Shown here one piece after another: positions 1 through 8,557 of a DNA stretch of 23,657 nucleotides. A model generated the notes under the pieces. That model was not told where the DNA came from. It saw nothing but the letters and a program-made list of their open reading frames with translations, and made no database searches. This DNA comes from Bordetella parapertussis (GTDB lineage: Bacteria; Pseudomonadota; Gammaproteobacteria; Burkholderiales; SG8-41), in NCBI GenBank assembly GCA_945870465.1, contig CAMBSS010000053.1:1-23657 (forward strand), given 5' to 3'. Numbering within the stretch: the first letter of the stretch is position 1; every line of letters starts with the position of its first letter. The position numbers and the translations under genes were made by a program.

Positions 1-315
1 CAGATCCTGCATCACGGCGCCACGGTGTTCAACGACTCGATTGCCGCGCTGAAACAGTTCCAGGGCGGCCGCATGATGCTCCTCGGCCTCAAGCGGCCGC
101 CGCCACACGCCGAGATCGCATCTGTAGACGGCGTGGCGCGCGTCGAAGCGGCCGACGGTCTGCTGCGCGTCGTCTTTGCGGAAGGCGCCGACCCGACCGA
201 CGAACTGGTGCGGCGCGCGGTGGAAAAATCGTGGGGCCTGTATCAGCTCACCCCGGCGCAAGCCAGCCTCGAAGACGTATTCGGCAGCCTGACGCGCAAG
301 GAGGAACAAGCATGA
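1..315 (+). CDS. ABC transporter ATP-binding protein, C-terminal part (5' end outside window)
   Basis: Reading frame 1 is open from the first base to the TGA at 313-315 and gives 104 residues. No Walker A, signature or Walker B motif is present, so the nucleotide-binding core lies upstream of the window. What remains resembles the C-terminal extension (DUF4162-like) of ABC-2 type ATPases: an alternating charged and hydrophobic segment, then LEDVFGSLTRKEE, the usual LEDVF tail of this family. The next genes are an ABC-2 permease, a GldG-like protein and a DUF4340 protein, so this is most likely the ATPase of a GldA/NosF-like exporter. A GTG at 25 could be mistaken for a start but lies inside the continuing frame. 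The transported substrate is unknown. Confidence 0.8.
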   Translation, partial: QILHHGATVFNDSIAALKQFQGGRMMLLGLKRPPPHAEIASVDGVARVEAADGLLRVVFAEGADPTDELVRRAVEKSWGLYQLTPAQASLEDVFGSLTRKEEQA

Positions 316-404
316 GAGACGCCGGGCGAGAGACGAGAGGCGAAACGTCTGTTGCGCGGCATCGATCCCGTCTCTCGTCTCTCGTCTTTCGCCTCGCGTC
401 TTTC
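314..404. repeat. GAGAGACG-family inverted repeat element, copy 1
   Basis: The left arm is at 314-342 (GAGAGACGCCGGGCG, then AGAGACGAGAGGCG). The right arm is at 376-404, complementary at 24 of 29 positions by eye. The arms enclose about 33 bases. The left arm is identical, base for base over 29 positions, to 4219-4247. The element begins inside the stop codon of the ABC ATPase and ends about 20 bases before the permease start. It contains no credible gene. In RNA it would form a long stem-loop in the ABC operon leader. Confidence 0.8.
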
Positions 405-425
405 CTTTCATCCAACGGCTAATTT

Positions 426-1196
426 ATGATCTTTACCATCGCAGGCAAGGAACTGAAATTGCTTTTCGCGTCGCCGCTCGCCTGGGTGATGCTCACCTTC
501 GTGCAAATCATGCTCGCGTTCGGCTTTCTGAAGCGCATCGATGACTTCATGGCGTTCCAGCCGCGTCTCGTGCAGATGCCGAATCCGCCGGGCATCACCG
601 AACTCGTGGCAGCACCCGTGTTTGCGACGCTGGCGATCATTTTTCTGTTCGCGATCCCGCTGCTCGCGATGCGGCTGATCGCCGAGGAGAGACGCAATCA
701 AACCCTCGTACTACTGCTCTCGGCACCCATCTCGATGACCGAAATCGCGCTCGGTAAATTCCTCGGCCTGATGACTTTCCTGTGGCTGCTGGTCGGCTTG
801 GCTGCCCTGATGTCGCTGACGCTGCTGCTGGGCGGACGCCTCGATTTCGGCCTGCTCGCCAGCATCATCCTCGGCCTGTCGCTGCTCGCCGCGTGCTTTG
901 CCGCGGTCTCGCTCTACGCTTCGAGCGTCACGGCGCAGCCGTTCGTCGCCGCGATCATCGCCTTCGGCCTGCTGCTCGGCATGCTGCTCGCCGGCGAGAC
1001 CGCGGCAGACGGGTTGCGCGGCCGCGGCTGGACGGTGCCGGCGGAACTTGCACAGGTGCTCTCGCCGCTCAAGAATTTCGAGTCTTTCGCCAAGGGCGTG
1101 CTCGACAGCTACAACATCGTGTGCATGCTGCTGCTGATCGCAGCGTTCCTTGTCCTCACCATACGCCGCCTCGACGCCGTGCGGCTGCGCGGGTAA
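426..1196 (+). CDS. ABC-2 type transporter permease (GldF/NosY-like)
   Basis: The 256-residue protein has about six hydrophobic segments, near residues 15-35, 60-85, 110-135, 140-165, 170-190 and 230-250. It includes the charged cytoplasmic stretch RLIAEERRNQTLVLLLSAPIS, typical of ABC-2 permeases of the GldF/NosY/CcmB-like class. It should form the membrane channel for the ATPase encoded just upstream. The start ATG at 426 follows the repeat element and lacks a clear Shine-Dalgarno sequence (AACGGCTAATTT precedes it). Four bases separate its stop from the next ATG, consistent with an operon. Family assignment is firm; substrate is unknown. Confidence 0.88.
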   Translation: MIFTIAGKELKLLFASPLAWVMLTFVQIMLAFGFLKRIDDFMAFQPRLVQMPNPPGITELVAAPVFATLAIIFLFAIPLLAMRLIAEERRNQTLVLLLSAPISMTEIALGKFLGLMTFLWLLVGLAALMSLTLLLGGRLDFGLLASIILGLSLLAACFAAVSLYASSVTAQPFVAAIIAFGLLLGMLLAGETAADGLRGRGWTVPAELAQVLSPLKNFESFAKGVLDSYNIVCMLLLIAAFLVLTIRRLDAVRLRG

Positions 1197-1200
1197 TCGC

Positions 1201-2547
1201 ATGCAAGTCACCCCGAAACTGCGCACGCACATGCTGATCCAGAACGGCGTGTTCGTCGTGCTGCTGGTGGTTTTTGCGACGCTCGTCGCGTTCTTCGCGC
1301 GCGAATACCGCGGCGACTACGATCTCACGCAGAATTCGCGCAATACGCTGTCGCAGCAAACGCGCGATGCGCTGACCAAGCTCGGCGCGCCGGTCAAGGT
1401 GACGGTGTTTGCGACGCGCCAGGACGACGTGCGCAAACCGGTGCAGGAATTTTTTGCGCCGTATCAGCGCGCGAAGCCGGACTTTACCGTGACGCTGGTC
1501 GATCCGCGCGAAGAACCCAAGCTCGCACAGGCGGCGGGCATCCGCGTCGACGGTGAAGCGATCGTCGAGTTCGGCGGGAAAAAAGCCAACCTGGCGCCCG
1601 CCGAATACAATGAGCAGTCGCTGGTCAACGCGCTGATGCGGCTGGCGCGCTCGGGCGAGCGCCTGGTGATGAACCTCGAAGGCCATGGCGAGCGCCGGCT
1701 GAACGGCCCGGCCAACCATGATCTCGGCGAATTCGGCAAACAGCTCGCGGCCAAGGGCATCAAGACCAACAGCCTGAACCTGGCGGTCGCGCAGGAAGTG
1801 CCGGCAAACACCAGCACGCTGCTGATCGCCAACCCGCAAGTCGACTTGCAGCCCGTCGAGGTGCAGAAGATCAAACAGTACCTGCAAAAAGGCGGCAACC
1901 TGCTGTGGCTGATCGACACCGAGCCGCTGCGCGGCCTGCAGCCGGTCGCCGAACTGCTCGGGCTCACCCTCGGACCCGGCACGGTGGTCGACCCCGACGC
2001 CGCGCGCCTGAACGCATCGCCGACGGTGGCGATCTCCGCCAGCTACGGGCGCCACGCCATTACCGACAGTTTCCGTCTCAATACGATATTCCCGTTCGCG
2101 CGCCAGATCGGCGTGACGGAAGGCGGCGACTGGAAGATCGCGCGCCTGGTCGACGTCGCGCCGCGCGGCTGGGTGAAAATGGGCAAACTCAACGGCCCTC
2201 TCGCCTTCGACAAAGCGCGCGACCTGCCCGGCCCCGTCACTATCGCGGTCGCGCTGGAGCGCAACACCAACGACCGCAGCCAGCGCGTGGTGGTGATTGG
2301 CAACGGCCATTTCGTGAGCAACGAGTTTCTCGGCAATGGCGGCAATCTCGCGCTGGCCACCAACGCGATCAACTGGCTCGCCGGCGACGATGCGCTGATC
2401 ACGATCCAGCCGCGCCCGGCGCGCGACAGCAGCCTCGAACTCGGACGCGGCGCGCAGTACGTGATCCTGTTCGGCTTCCTGATTTTCCTGCCGCTCGCTT
2501 TTGTCAGCACCGGCATATTGATCTGGTGGCGGCGCCGCAAATCATGA
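1201..2547 (+). CDS. GldG-like ABC transporter auxiliary protein
   Basis: This 448-residue protein has an N-terminal membrane segment (about 12-34), a large extracytoplasmic region and a C-terminal membrane segment (about 420-442) ending WWRRRKS. Between them is the GldG/ABC_transp_aux pattern: YDLTQNSRNTLSQQT after the first helix, a thioredoxin-like VKVTVFATR strand, and a later Rossmann-like half with VMNLEGHGER and LLIANPQVDLQPVE. In Flavobacterium, GldG works with GldA and GldF in gliding; in proteobacteria homologues occur in uncharacterised export systems, as here. The ATG at 1201 was chosen because it lies four bases after the permease stop. The in-frame start at 1150 would overlap the permease and add a non-conserved head. 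The stop overlaps the next start (ATGA). Confidence 0.88.
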   Translation: MQVTPKLRTHMLIQNGVFVVLLVVFATLVAFFAREYRGDYDLTQNSRNTLSQQTRDALTKLGAPVKVTVFATRQDDVRKPVQEFFAPYQRAKPDFTVTLVDPREEPKLAQAAGIRVDGEAIVEFGGKKANLAPAEYNEQSLVNALMRLARSGERLVMNLEGHGERRLNGPANHDLGEFGKQLAAKGIKTNSLNLAVAQEVPANTSTLLIANPQVDLQPVEVQKIKQYLQKGGNLLWLIDTEPLRGLQPVAELLGLTLGPGTVVDPDAARLNASPTVAISASYGRHAITDSFRLNTIFPFARQIGVTEGGDWKIARLVDVAPRGWVKMGKLNGPLAFDKARDLPGPVTIAVALERNTNDRSQRVVVIGNGHFVSNEFLGNGGNLALATNAINWLAGDDALITIQPRPARDSSLELGRGAQYVILFGFLIFLPLAFVSTGILIWWRRRKS

Positions 2548-3395
2548 ACGGCAGGTCCCGGCTGAACCTGGCGCTGCTGCTGGTGGTAGTGGCGCTCGCG
2601 ACCTTCGCGTATTACAAGCCGCAAAAAAGCGAACCCGCGCACAAGCTGTCGGCGATCAAGGCCGCAGATGCGACCGCCATCAGGATCGAAATCGCCGGTG
2701 GCCCGCCGATTGTGCTCGCGCGCACCGGGACAGCATGGAACATAACGGCGCCACTGTCCGCGCGCGCCGACAGCTTCCAGGTGCTGCGTCTGCTCGAAAT
2801 CGTCGACGCGACCACCAAGGACCGTTATCCGGCGACCGGGCTCGCGCGCTACGAATTGAACGAGCCGCACGCGCGCGTCACCGTCAATCAACAGACGTTC
2901 GGCTTTGGCGCAATCAATGAGATGAGCCGCGAGCAGTACGTGCTGACGCAGGACGGCATCTACCCGGTCTCGTTGCGCTACGGCACCCTGCTGCCAAAAA
3001 GCGTCATGCAGCTTGTCGGCCGGCAACTGTTCGCGGCGGACGAAGCACCCATCGCCTTCGGCTTCACTGACTTCAAACTCGCGCAGGAAGACGGCAAGTG
3101 GAAATTCACGCCGCCGGCAGCCGATCTGAGCGCCGACGACATCAACCGCTGGGTCGACGAATGGCGGCTGGCGACGGCACTTGCGATGCTGCCTGCCAGC
3201 AAACGCAAGCCGCTGGCAACGGTCAGCATCAAGCTCAAAGCCGGCAACGAAATCTCGGTCGCGGTTTTACAACGCGAGCCACAACTCGTCGTCGCGCGCA
3301 GCGACCAGCCGTACGAATACCAGCTTTCCGCAGAAGCGGCGAAACGGCTGCTCGCGCCGCCGGCCGCCGCACCCACGCCCACGCCCGCCAAGTAG
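2544..3395 (+). CDS. DUF4340 domain protein
   Basis: The 283-residue protein starts at the ATG of an ATGA overlap with the GldG-like gene, showing tight coupling. One N-terminal membrane anchor (about 7-23) is followed by an extracytoplasmic DUF4340 region: AIRIEIAGGPPIVLARTGTAWNI near residues 38-61, then repeated beta-rich strand patterns such as VTVNQQTFGFG and YVLTQDGIYPV. The tail is proline-rich (APPAAAPTPTPAK). DUF4340 proteins accompany GldF/GldG-type ABC modules and probably act on the periplasmic side of the transporter, but no biochemical role is established to my knowledge. mutM begins 2 bases after its stop, so the two may be cotranscribed although functionally unrelated. Confidence 0.82.
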   Translation: MNGRSRLNLALLLVVVALATFAYYKPQKSEPAHKLSAIKAADATAIRIEIAGGPPIVLARTGTAWNITAPLSARADSFQVLRLLEIVDATTKDRYPATGLARYELNEPHARVTVNQQTFGFGAINEMSREQYVLTQDGIYPVSLRYGTLLPKSVMQLVGRQLFAADEAPIAFGFTDFKLAQEDGKWKFTPPAADLSADDINRWVDEWRLATALAMLPASKRKPLATVSIKLKAGNEISVAVLQREPQLVVARSDQPYEYQLSAEAAKRLLAPPAAAPTPTPAK

Positions 3396-3397
3396 TC

Positions 3398-4213
3398 ATG
3401 CCGGAACTGCCGGAAGTCGAAACCACGCGGCGTGGCCTTGAACCGCTGGTGCGCGGCGCGACCGTCGCCGCCGTGGTTGTGCGCAACCGCGCGCTGCGCC
3501 AGCCGGTGACGCGCAATCTTGCCGGCATACTCACAGGGCGCCGCATCGACCAACTCGAACGCCGGGCGAAATACCTGCTGTTCCGCGCCGGCGACGGCAC
3601 GTTGATCGTGCACCTCGGCATGTCGGGCCGCCTGTGGGTGGTCGACGCGGACACGCCGCCGGCAACCCACGACCATTTCGATCTCGCGCTCGCCAACGGC
3701 CGCACCGTGCGGTTCCGCGATCCGCGCCGCTTCGGGCTCGTGCTGTGGCATGCGGGCGACCCGCTCGCCCACAAGCTCTTGCGCGACATCGGCCCGGAAC
3801 CGCTCACCGCCGCACTCAGCGCGCAATGGCTCTATGACGAAACACGCGCACGCAGCGGCGCGATCAAGAACGCGCTGATGGACAGTCATTTGATCGCCGG
3901 CGTGGGCAACATCTACGCGAGCGAAGCATTGTTTCGCGCGCGTATCAATCCCAAACTGCCCGCGCGCAAAATCGGGCTCGCGCGCTATGCTGTGCTGGTC
4001 GACAAAATCAGGGAGACCCTCGCCGAGGCGATCGAAGCAGGCGGTTCCAGTTTGCGCGACTACGTGAACTCCGCGGGCGAGGCGGGATATTTCCAGAATA
4101 ATTTTTTCGTCTACGGCCGCGAAGGTGCAGCCTGTCTTGTATGCAAGACGCCGATACGCGGCCTGGTGCAGGGCCAGCGCTCGACTTTCTATTGCCCGCG
4201 CTGCCAGCGTTAA
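3398..4213 (+). CDS. mutM: Formamidopyrimidine-DNA glycosylase (bifunctional AP lyase)
   Basis: The 271-residue enzyme removes 8-oxoguanine and ring-opened purines during base excision repair. The N-terminus is the signature MPELPEVET: Pro2 forms the Schiff base and Glu3 is catalytic. Lys58 in RRAKYLLF is the conserved beta-catalytic lysine. The helix-two-turn-helix region carries LMDSHLIAGVGNIYASEALF. The C-terminal zinc finger is intact with Cys246, Cys249, Cys266 and Cys269, and the following Q-R ends the protein. Length is normal for the family. The ATG at 3398 lies 2 bases after the DUF4340 stop, so translation is probably coupled. A copy of the GAGAGACG repeat starts five bases after the stop codon. 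Confidence 0.97.
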   Translation: MPELPEVETTRRGLEPLVRGATVAAVVVRNRALRQPVTRNLAGILTGRRIDQLERRAKYLLFRAGDGTLIVHLGMSGRLWVVDADTPPATHDHFDLALANGRTVRFRDPRRFGLVLWHAGDPLAHKLLRDIGPEPLTAALSAQWLYDETRARSGAIKNALMDSHLIAGVGNIYASEALFRARINPKLPARKIGLARYAVLVDKIRETLAEAIEAGGSSLRDYVNSAGEAGYFQNNFFVYGREGAACLVCKTPIRGLVQGQRSTFYCPRCQR

Positions 4214-4218
4214 CGGCC

Positions 4219-4296
4219 GAGAGACGCCGGGCGAGAGACGAGAGGCGGGAAAAGCTATAGGTTCTTACGCCTCTCGTCTCTCGCCCAGCGTCTCTC
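4219..4296. repeat. GAGAGACG-family inverted repeat element, copy 2
   Basis: This is the best-preserved copy. The left arm (4219-4247) is identical to copy 1's left arm. The right arm (4268-4296) is complementary at 28 of 29 positions and identical to copy 3's right arm at 9549-9577. A 20-base loop (GGAAAAGCTATAGGTTCTTA) separates the arms. A degenerate pyrimidine-rich tail with further CTCTCGCC and TCTCTCGCC units runs on to about 4329. It lies between the convergent genes mutM and the ferredoxin. As RNA the stem would be very stable, and on the + strand it is followed by CTCTTTTTTG, so it might act as a terminator for mutM. Confidence 0.85.
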
Positions 4297-4329
4297 CTCT
4301 TTTTTGTCTCTCGCCTCTCCCCTCTCGCC

Positions 4330-5090
<761 letters not shown>

Positions 5091-5101
<11 letters not shown>

Positions 5102-5648
5102 GGCCAGTCCATTTCAGCAGTTGATGGGTGACCGCGCCCGCGCGGCCGTTGCGCCAGATTTCCCAGCCCGGCGGCAGCGCAGGCGCCGCCGGCGCTTCGA
5201 CATGAACCAGCGCGGCCGCTGCCAGCCGCAGTCCCAGCACGGGCAGCACTTGTGCCAGATAATCCGCGCGAAACGGCGGATCGAGAAATACGACGTCATA
5301 GCAGCCGTCGTCCGCGCGTAGAAATTCTAACGCATCCGCGCGCTTGAGTTCCACTGTCGTTGCTGCCAGCGTTGCGGCGTTCGCCTGCAGCGCCTGCCAC
5401 GCGGCGGGATCGCGCTCGACCATCACCACGCGCCGGGCCCCGCGTGATGCCGCTTCGAACCCCAGCGCGCCGCTGCCCGCGAACAGATCGAGGCAGCGTT
5501 TGCCCGTCATATCCTGGCCCAGCCAGTTGAAGAGTGTCTCACGCACCCGGTCGGGCGTCGGGCGCAAATCGGCCTGCGACGGGAACGTGATGAGGCGGCT
5601 GCGCCATTCGCCGCCGATAATGCGTACCTTGTTTTTGGTCGCCGGCAT
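5091..5648 (-). CDS. rsmD: 16S rRNA (guanine(966)-N(2))-methyltransferase
   Basis: The 185-residue SAM-dependent enzyme methylates G966 of 16S rRNA in the 30S subunit. Features are [11 protein letters not shown] (8-18), the typical [15 protein letters not shown] (29-43), SAM motif [14 protein letters not shown] (54-66), the acidic motif II VMVERD, and the catalytic DPPF at 123-126. I chose the ATG at 5648, preceded by GACGGA, because family members begin a few residues before the RIIGG strand. A TTG at 5672, 13 bases after the M16 peptidase stop, would add eight residues (MARDDGLQ). The 3' end overlaps coaD by 11 bases. Confidence 0.95.
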
Positions 5649-5685
5649 CTGCAATCCGTCATCGCGCGCCAAGCGCGGGCTGACG

Positions 5686-7026
5686 TTATTTGACGGCCGC
5701 CGCGGCTAGTGTCGCCGCATCGGGACCGATGACCACCGTCACCATGCGCGCGGGATCGAAGCGGCGCGCAAACGCGGCGCGTATGTCGGCGAGCGTGACT
5801 TTCTCGACGCTGGGCACAAAATCTTCGAGATAGCTCAGCGGCAGGTGGTAGAACCCGATAACCGCGAGGTAATCGAGGATCTTGCGGTTGCTGTCTATGC
5901 GCAGCGGAAAACCGCCGACGAGGTTCTGCCTGGCCCGCAGCAATTCATCGGCGGTCGGACCCTGGTCGAGAAAATCCTTGAGTGTCGCTCGCACCACGGC
6001 AAGCGCCGCGCCAGCCTGGTCCTTGCGCGTCTGCAGGCCGATGACGAAGGGCCCGCGTTCCTGCATGGGCGCAAAATAGCTGTATGCCGAATACGCCAAG
6101 CCGCGCTTGGAGCGCACCTCCTCGGTGATGCGCGAGGTAAATCCGCCGCCGCCGAGAATGTAGTTACCGACGAACAGCGGAAAATAATCGGGATCATCGC
6201 GCTTGATGCCGGGCATGCCCATGAGCAAATGGCTTTGCGAAGCCGGGTGCGCGATGACGCGCATCTCGGCCTTTGCCAGAGACGGCACTGGCGAAATCGT
6301 TGGCGCCGACGCGGAGCGCGGCAATTCGGCAGTCAACTGCTCCGCGAGCGCCTCCGCTGCCGGCCGCGCGAGGTCGCCGATGATCGCCACCACCGCCTGG
6401 TCGGCAGTGTAGTAACGGCGGTAAAACGCAACCAGGTCATCACGCGTAACGCGCGCCACGGTTGCCGCCTCGCCGGCACCGCGCAAGCCGTACGGATGAT
6501 TGCCATACGCGAGTTCGCTGAAATTCCTGCTGGCCATGGTTTCCGGCTTGGTATCCGACTCCCTGATGGCGTCGATGATGCGTTTTTTCTCGCGCTCGAG
6601 CACCGTTGCCGGAAACTCCGGGCGTTGCAGCATGCGCGCCAGGATATCCAGCGACTGCTTCATTTCATCGGGGCTGGAAAGCGTGCGCAGCGACATGCCG
6701 GAACGATCGCTGTCCACCCGGCCGCCGAACTGCGCGCCGGCGTCCGCCATGCGCCGCGAAATCTCGTCTTCCGACAGGCCGCCGGCGCCGAGCTTGAGCA
6801 GGCTTTGCGTGAGCGCTGCAACACCCGATTTTTCGCGCGTGTCGTATGCCGAGCCGGCCGGAAAATCCACGCTTACATCGAGCATCGGCAGGTTGCGCGT
6901 CTCGACAAAGTAGACGCGCGCGCCGTTTTTGGTCTGCCAGTGCTGTATCGGCAACAGCGCCCATGCCGGTGCCGCTACCGCGCACAGCGTGATTACGCAA
7001 AACCAGCGCTGCACGTTATTGAACAT
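5686..7026 (-). CDS. M16 family peptidase homologue, non-catalytic partner subunit
   Basis: This 446-residue protein has a signal peptide (MFNNVQRWFCVITLCAVAAPAWA) and two M16-fold halves. In the first half the place where the zinc motif HxxEH should be reads GVAALTQSLLK, so the metal-binding residues are absent. The second half keeps the R/Y-type region, with GGGGFTSRITEEVRSKRGLAYSAYSYF near 318-344, which supplies substrate-binding residues in M16B heterodimers. Its partner gene lies immediately upstream, with start and stop overlapping by 11 bases. Together they fit the heterodimeric M16B pattern of one active and one inactive subunit. Probably periplasmic. The ATG at 7026 was chosen because it gives a proper signal peptide; the in-frame start at 7104 adds an arginine-rich head encoded inside the upstream gene. 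Confidence 0.92.
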   Translation of the reverse strand: MFNNVQRWFCVITLCAVAAPAWALLPIQHWQTKNGARVYFVETRNLPMLDVSVDFPAGSAYDTREKSGVAALTQSLLKLGAGGLSEDEISRRMADAGAQFGGRVDSDRSGMSLRTLSSPDEMKQSLDILARMLQRPEFPATVLEREKKRIIDAIRESDTKPETMASRNFSELAYGNHPYGLRGAGEAATVARVTRDDLVAFYRRYYTADQAVVAIIGDLARPAAEALAEQLTAELPRSASAPTISPVPSLAKAEMRVIAHPASQSHLLMGMPGIKRDDPDYFPLFVGNYILGGGGFTSRITEEVRSKRGLAYSAYSYFAPMQERGPFVIGLQTRKDQAGAALAVVRATLKDFLDQGPTADELLRARQNLVGGFPLRIDSNRKILDYLAVIGFYHLPLSYLEDFVPSVEKVTLADIRAAFARRFDPARMVTVVIGPDAATLAAAAVK

Positions 7027-8404
7027 GACGCGCTTCCGCCGGCGCCGCCGGCTTGGCAGCGTCCAGCGGCTGCGGATCGAGAACCGCGACCGTGAGGCTG
7101 TCATCGATCAGGTATTTTTTAGCCACCGCCTGCACCTGCTCCGGCGTTACTTGCCGCAGTTTTCTGATCATGGTGTCCATCGTCTGGTGCGGGTAGCCCG
7201 CGATTTCGAGCGAGCCGATCTGCTGTGCCTGGTAATAAATCGAATCGCGCTGGAACACCTGCGAGGAAACGACCTGCGCCTTGACGCGCTTCAGCTCGTC
7301 GTTGCTGATGCCGTCGGTGACGATTTTTGCAAGTTCGCGGCGCAGCGCCTGCTCGAGTTCCGCCACTGTCCTGCCCGCGCTCGGCACCCCGCTGACCATG
7401 AACATGCCGGGGCCGCGCTGTGTACTGTCGTAGTAGGTGCCCACGGCGTTGGCGATTTTCTCGCTGCGCACCAGCGCGCTGTTCAGGCGCGCCGCATCGT
7501 GCCCGTCGAGCACACCTGCCAGCATTTCCAGCGCATACGGTTCCCAGTCGTTTTCAACGTCGCGCAAAATCGGCGCGCGGTAACCCATCATCAGGGACGG
7601 CTGCTCCGCCGGCGCCTTCACGCTGATGCGCCGGATGCCGCGCTGCGCGGGCTCGTCCTGCGGCTTGCGCTCGGGCAATACCTTCATCTTGATGGCACCG
7701 AAATATTTGTCCGCCAGCGCAAAAACCTCTTTTGGATTGACGTCGCCCGCGACCACGATGGTCGCGTTGTTCGGCGCGTACCAGCGGTCGTACCAATCGC
7801 GCGCGTCGTGCCAGGTCATGCTTTCGAGATCGCTCATCCAGCCCACGGTCGGCGCGCGGTACGGGTGCGCAATGAACGCGGTCGCCATCATCTGCTCGAA
7901 CACCAGCGCATTCGCGCGGTCGTCGGTGCGCAGCCGGCGCTCCTCCATCACTACCCGGATTTCCTTGGTGAATTCCTCCGGCGACAACACCAGGTTGGCC
8001 ATGCGGTCGGCTTCAAGCTCGAATGCCAGCGGCAGTTGCGATTTGTGCAGCTGCTGGTGGTAGCCGGTGGCGTCGCGCGAAGTAAACGCGTTGTCGCGCC
8101 CGCCTGCCGCAGCGATGCGCTTGGAAAATTCACCCGCCGGGACCTGCTGCGTGCCCTTGAACATCATGTGTTCGAGCACGTGCGCAACACCCGTGCTGCC
8201 GTTGACTTCGTCCATGCTGCCCGCCTTGTACCACACCATTGACACCACCGTCGGCGCGCGATGGTCTTCCTTGACGATCACCCGCAGCCCGTTGGCGAGC
8301 TTGTACTCACTCGTTTGCGCGTGAGCGGTGGAACTGAGCAGAGCCGCGGCGGCGAGCGCGCAAACACCCGCGTGCAGAGCATGGCCAATAAACTTCAATA
8401 ACAT
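7016..8404 (-). CDS. M16 family zinc metallopeptidase, catalytic subunit
   Basis: The 462-residue protein has a signal peptide ending near TAHAQ (residue 30). The inverted zinc motif HVLEH is at 75-79 within GSTGVAHVLEHMMFKGT. The downstream zinc-ligand glutamate is in EIRVVMEERR, most likely Glu155 at the usual distance of about 76 residues. The C-terminal M16 half has the Arg/Tyr region (ARLNSALVRSEKIANAVGTYYDST). This is therefore the active member of a heterodimeric M16B protease likely located in the periplasm. It is the first gene of a leftward unit running through the inactive subunit, rsmD, coaD and the ferredoxin. Its substrate is not deducible; related pairs have been linked to peptide degradation or signal-peptide clearance. 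Confidence 0.94.
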   Translation of the reverse strand: MLLKFIGHALHAGVCALAAAALLSSTAHAQTSEYKLANGLRVIVKEDHRAPTVVSMVWYKAGSMDEVNGSTGVAHVLEHMMFKGTQQVPAGEFSKRIAAAGGRDNAFTSRDATGYHQQLHKSQLPLAFELEADRMANLVLSPEEFTKEIRVVMEERRLRTDDRANALVFEQMMATAFIAHPYRAPTVGWMSDLESMTWHDARDWYDRWYAPNNATIVVAGDVNPKEVFALADKYFGAIKMKVLPERKPQDEPAQRGIRRISVKAPAEQPSLMMGYRAPILRDVENDWEPYALEMLAGVLDGHDAARLNSALVRSEKIANAVGTYYDSTQRGPGMFMVSGVPSAGRTVAELEQALRRELAKIVTDGISNDELKRVKAQVVSSQVFQRDSIYYQAQQIGSLEIAGYPHQTMDTMIRKLRQVTPEQVQAVAKKYLIDDSLTVAVLDPQPLDAAKPAAPAEARHVQ

Positions 8405-8557
8405 GCGAGGTCTCGAAAGTGGGAAGATGGGTAGCCTGGCAGAAGCTTTCCGGCTAGAATTTTAAGTGAATTACCGTCCTAATGCTCGTAATACCGGCTC
8501 GCTATACCGGGTGCGTGCAAAACATTTTCGCCTACGCCAAGTCTGACTGCGCCTGCC
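8405..8557. promoter_or_regulatory. Divergent promoter region between the M16 operon and ftsY
   Basis: This 153-bp intergenic region must drive both the leftward M16 operon and rightward ftsY. TAGAAT at 8455-8460 is a candidate -10 for ftsY. On the opposite strand TAAAAT (8464 to 8459) overlaps it and could be the -10 for the M16 operon. Neither has a convincing -35, so the calls are weak. Overlapping -10 elements would make the two promoters mutually exclusive. No gene is visible here. Confidence 0.35.

Noticed and set aside
314..404. CRISPR array
   Set aside because: The GAGAGACG repeats are inverted, occur as separated single copies and have no regular spacers or cas genes.
1150..1200. 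Upstream start for the GldG-like gene
   Set aside because: It would overlap the permease by 47 bases and add a Cys/Pro-rich head without similarity to the family; the ATG at 1201 fits the operon spacing.
1156..2310. 384-codon open frame on the - strand
   Set aside because: Antisense to the GldG-like gene; composition is that of a mirror frame.
5845..8242. Long + strand open frames (5845-7095 and 6929-8242)
   Set aside because: Both lie opposite the two M16 peptidase genes, which have clear signal peptides and motifs; the + frames are Arg/His-rich with no recognisable domain.
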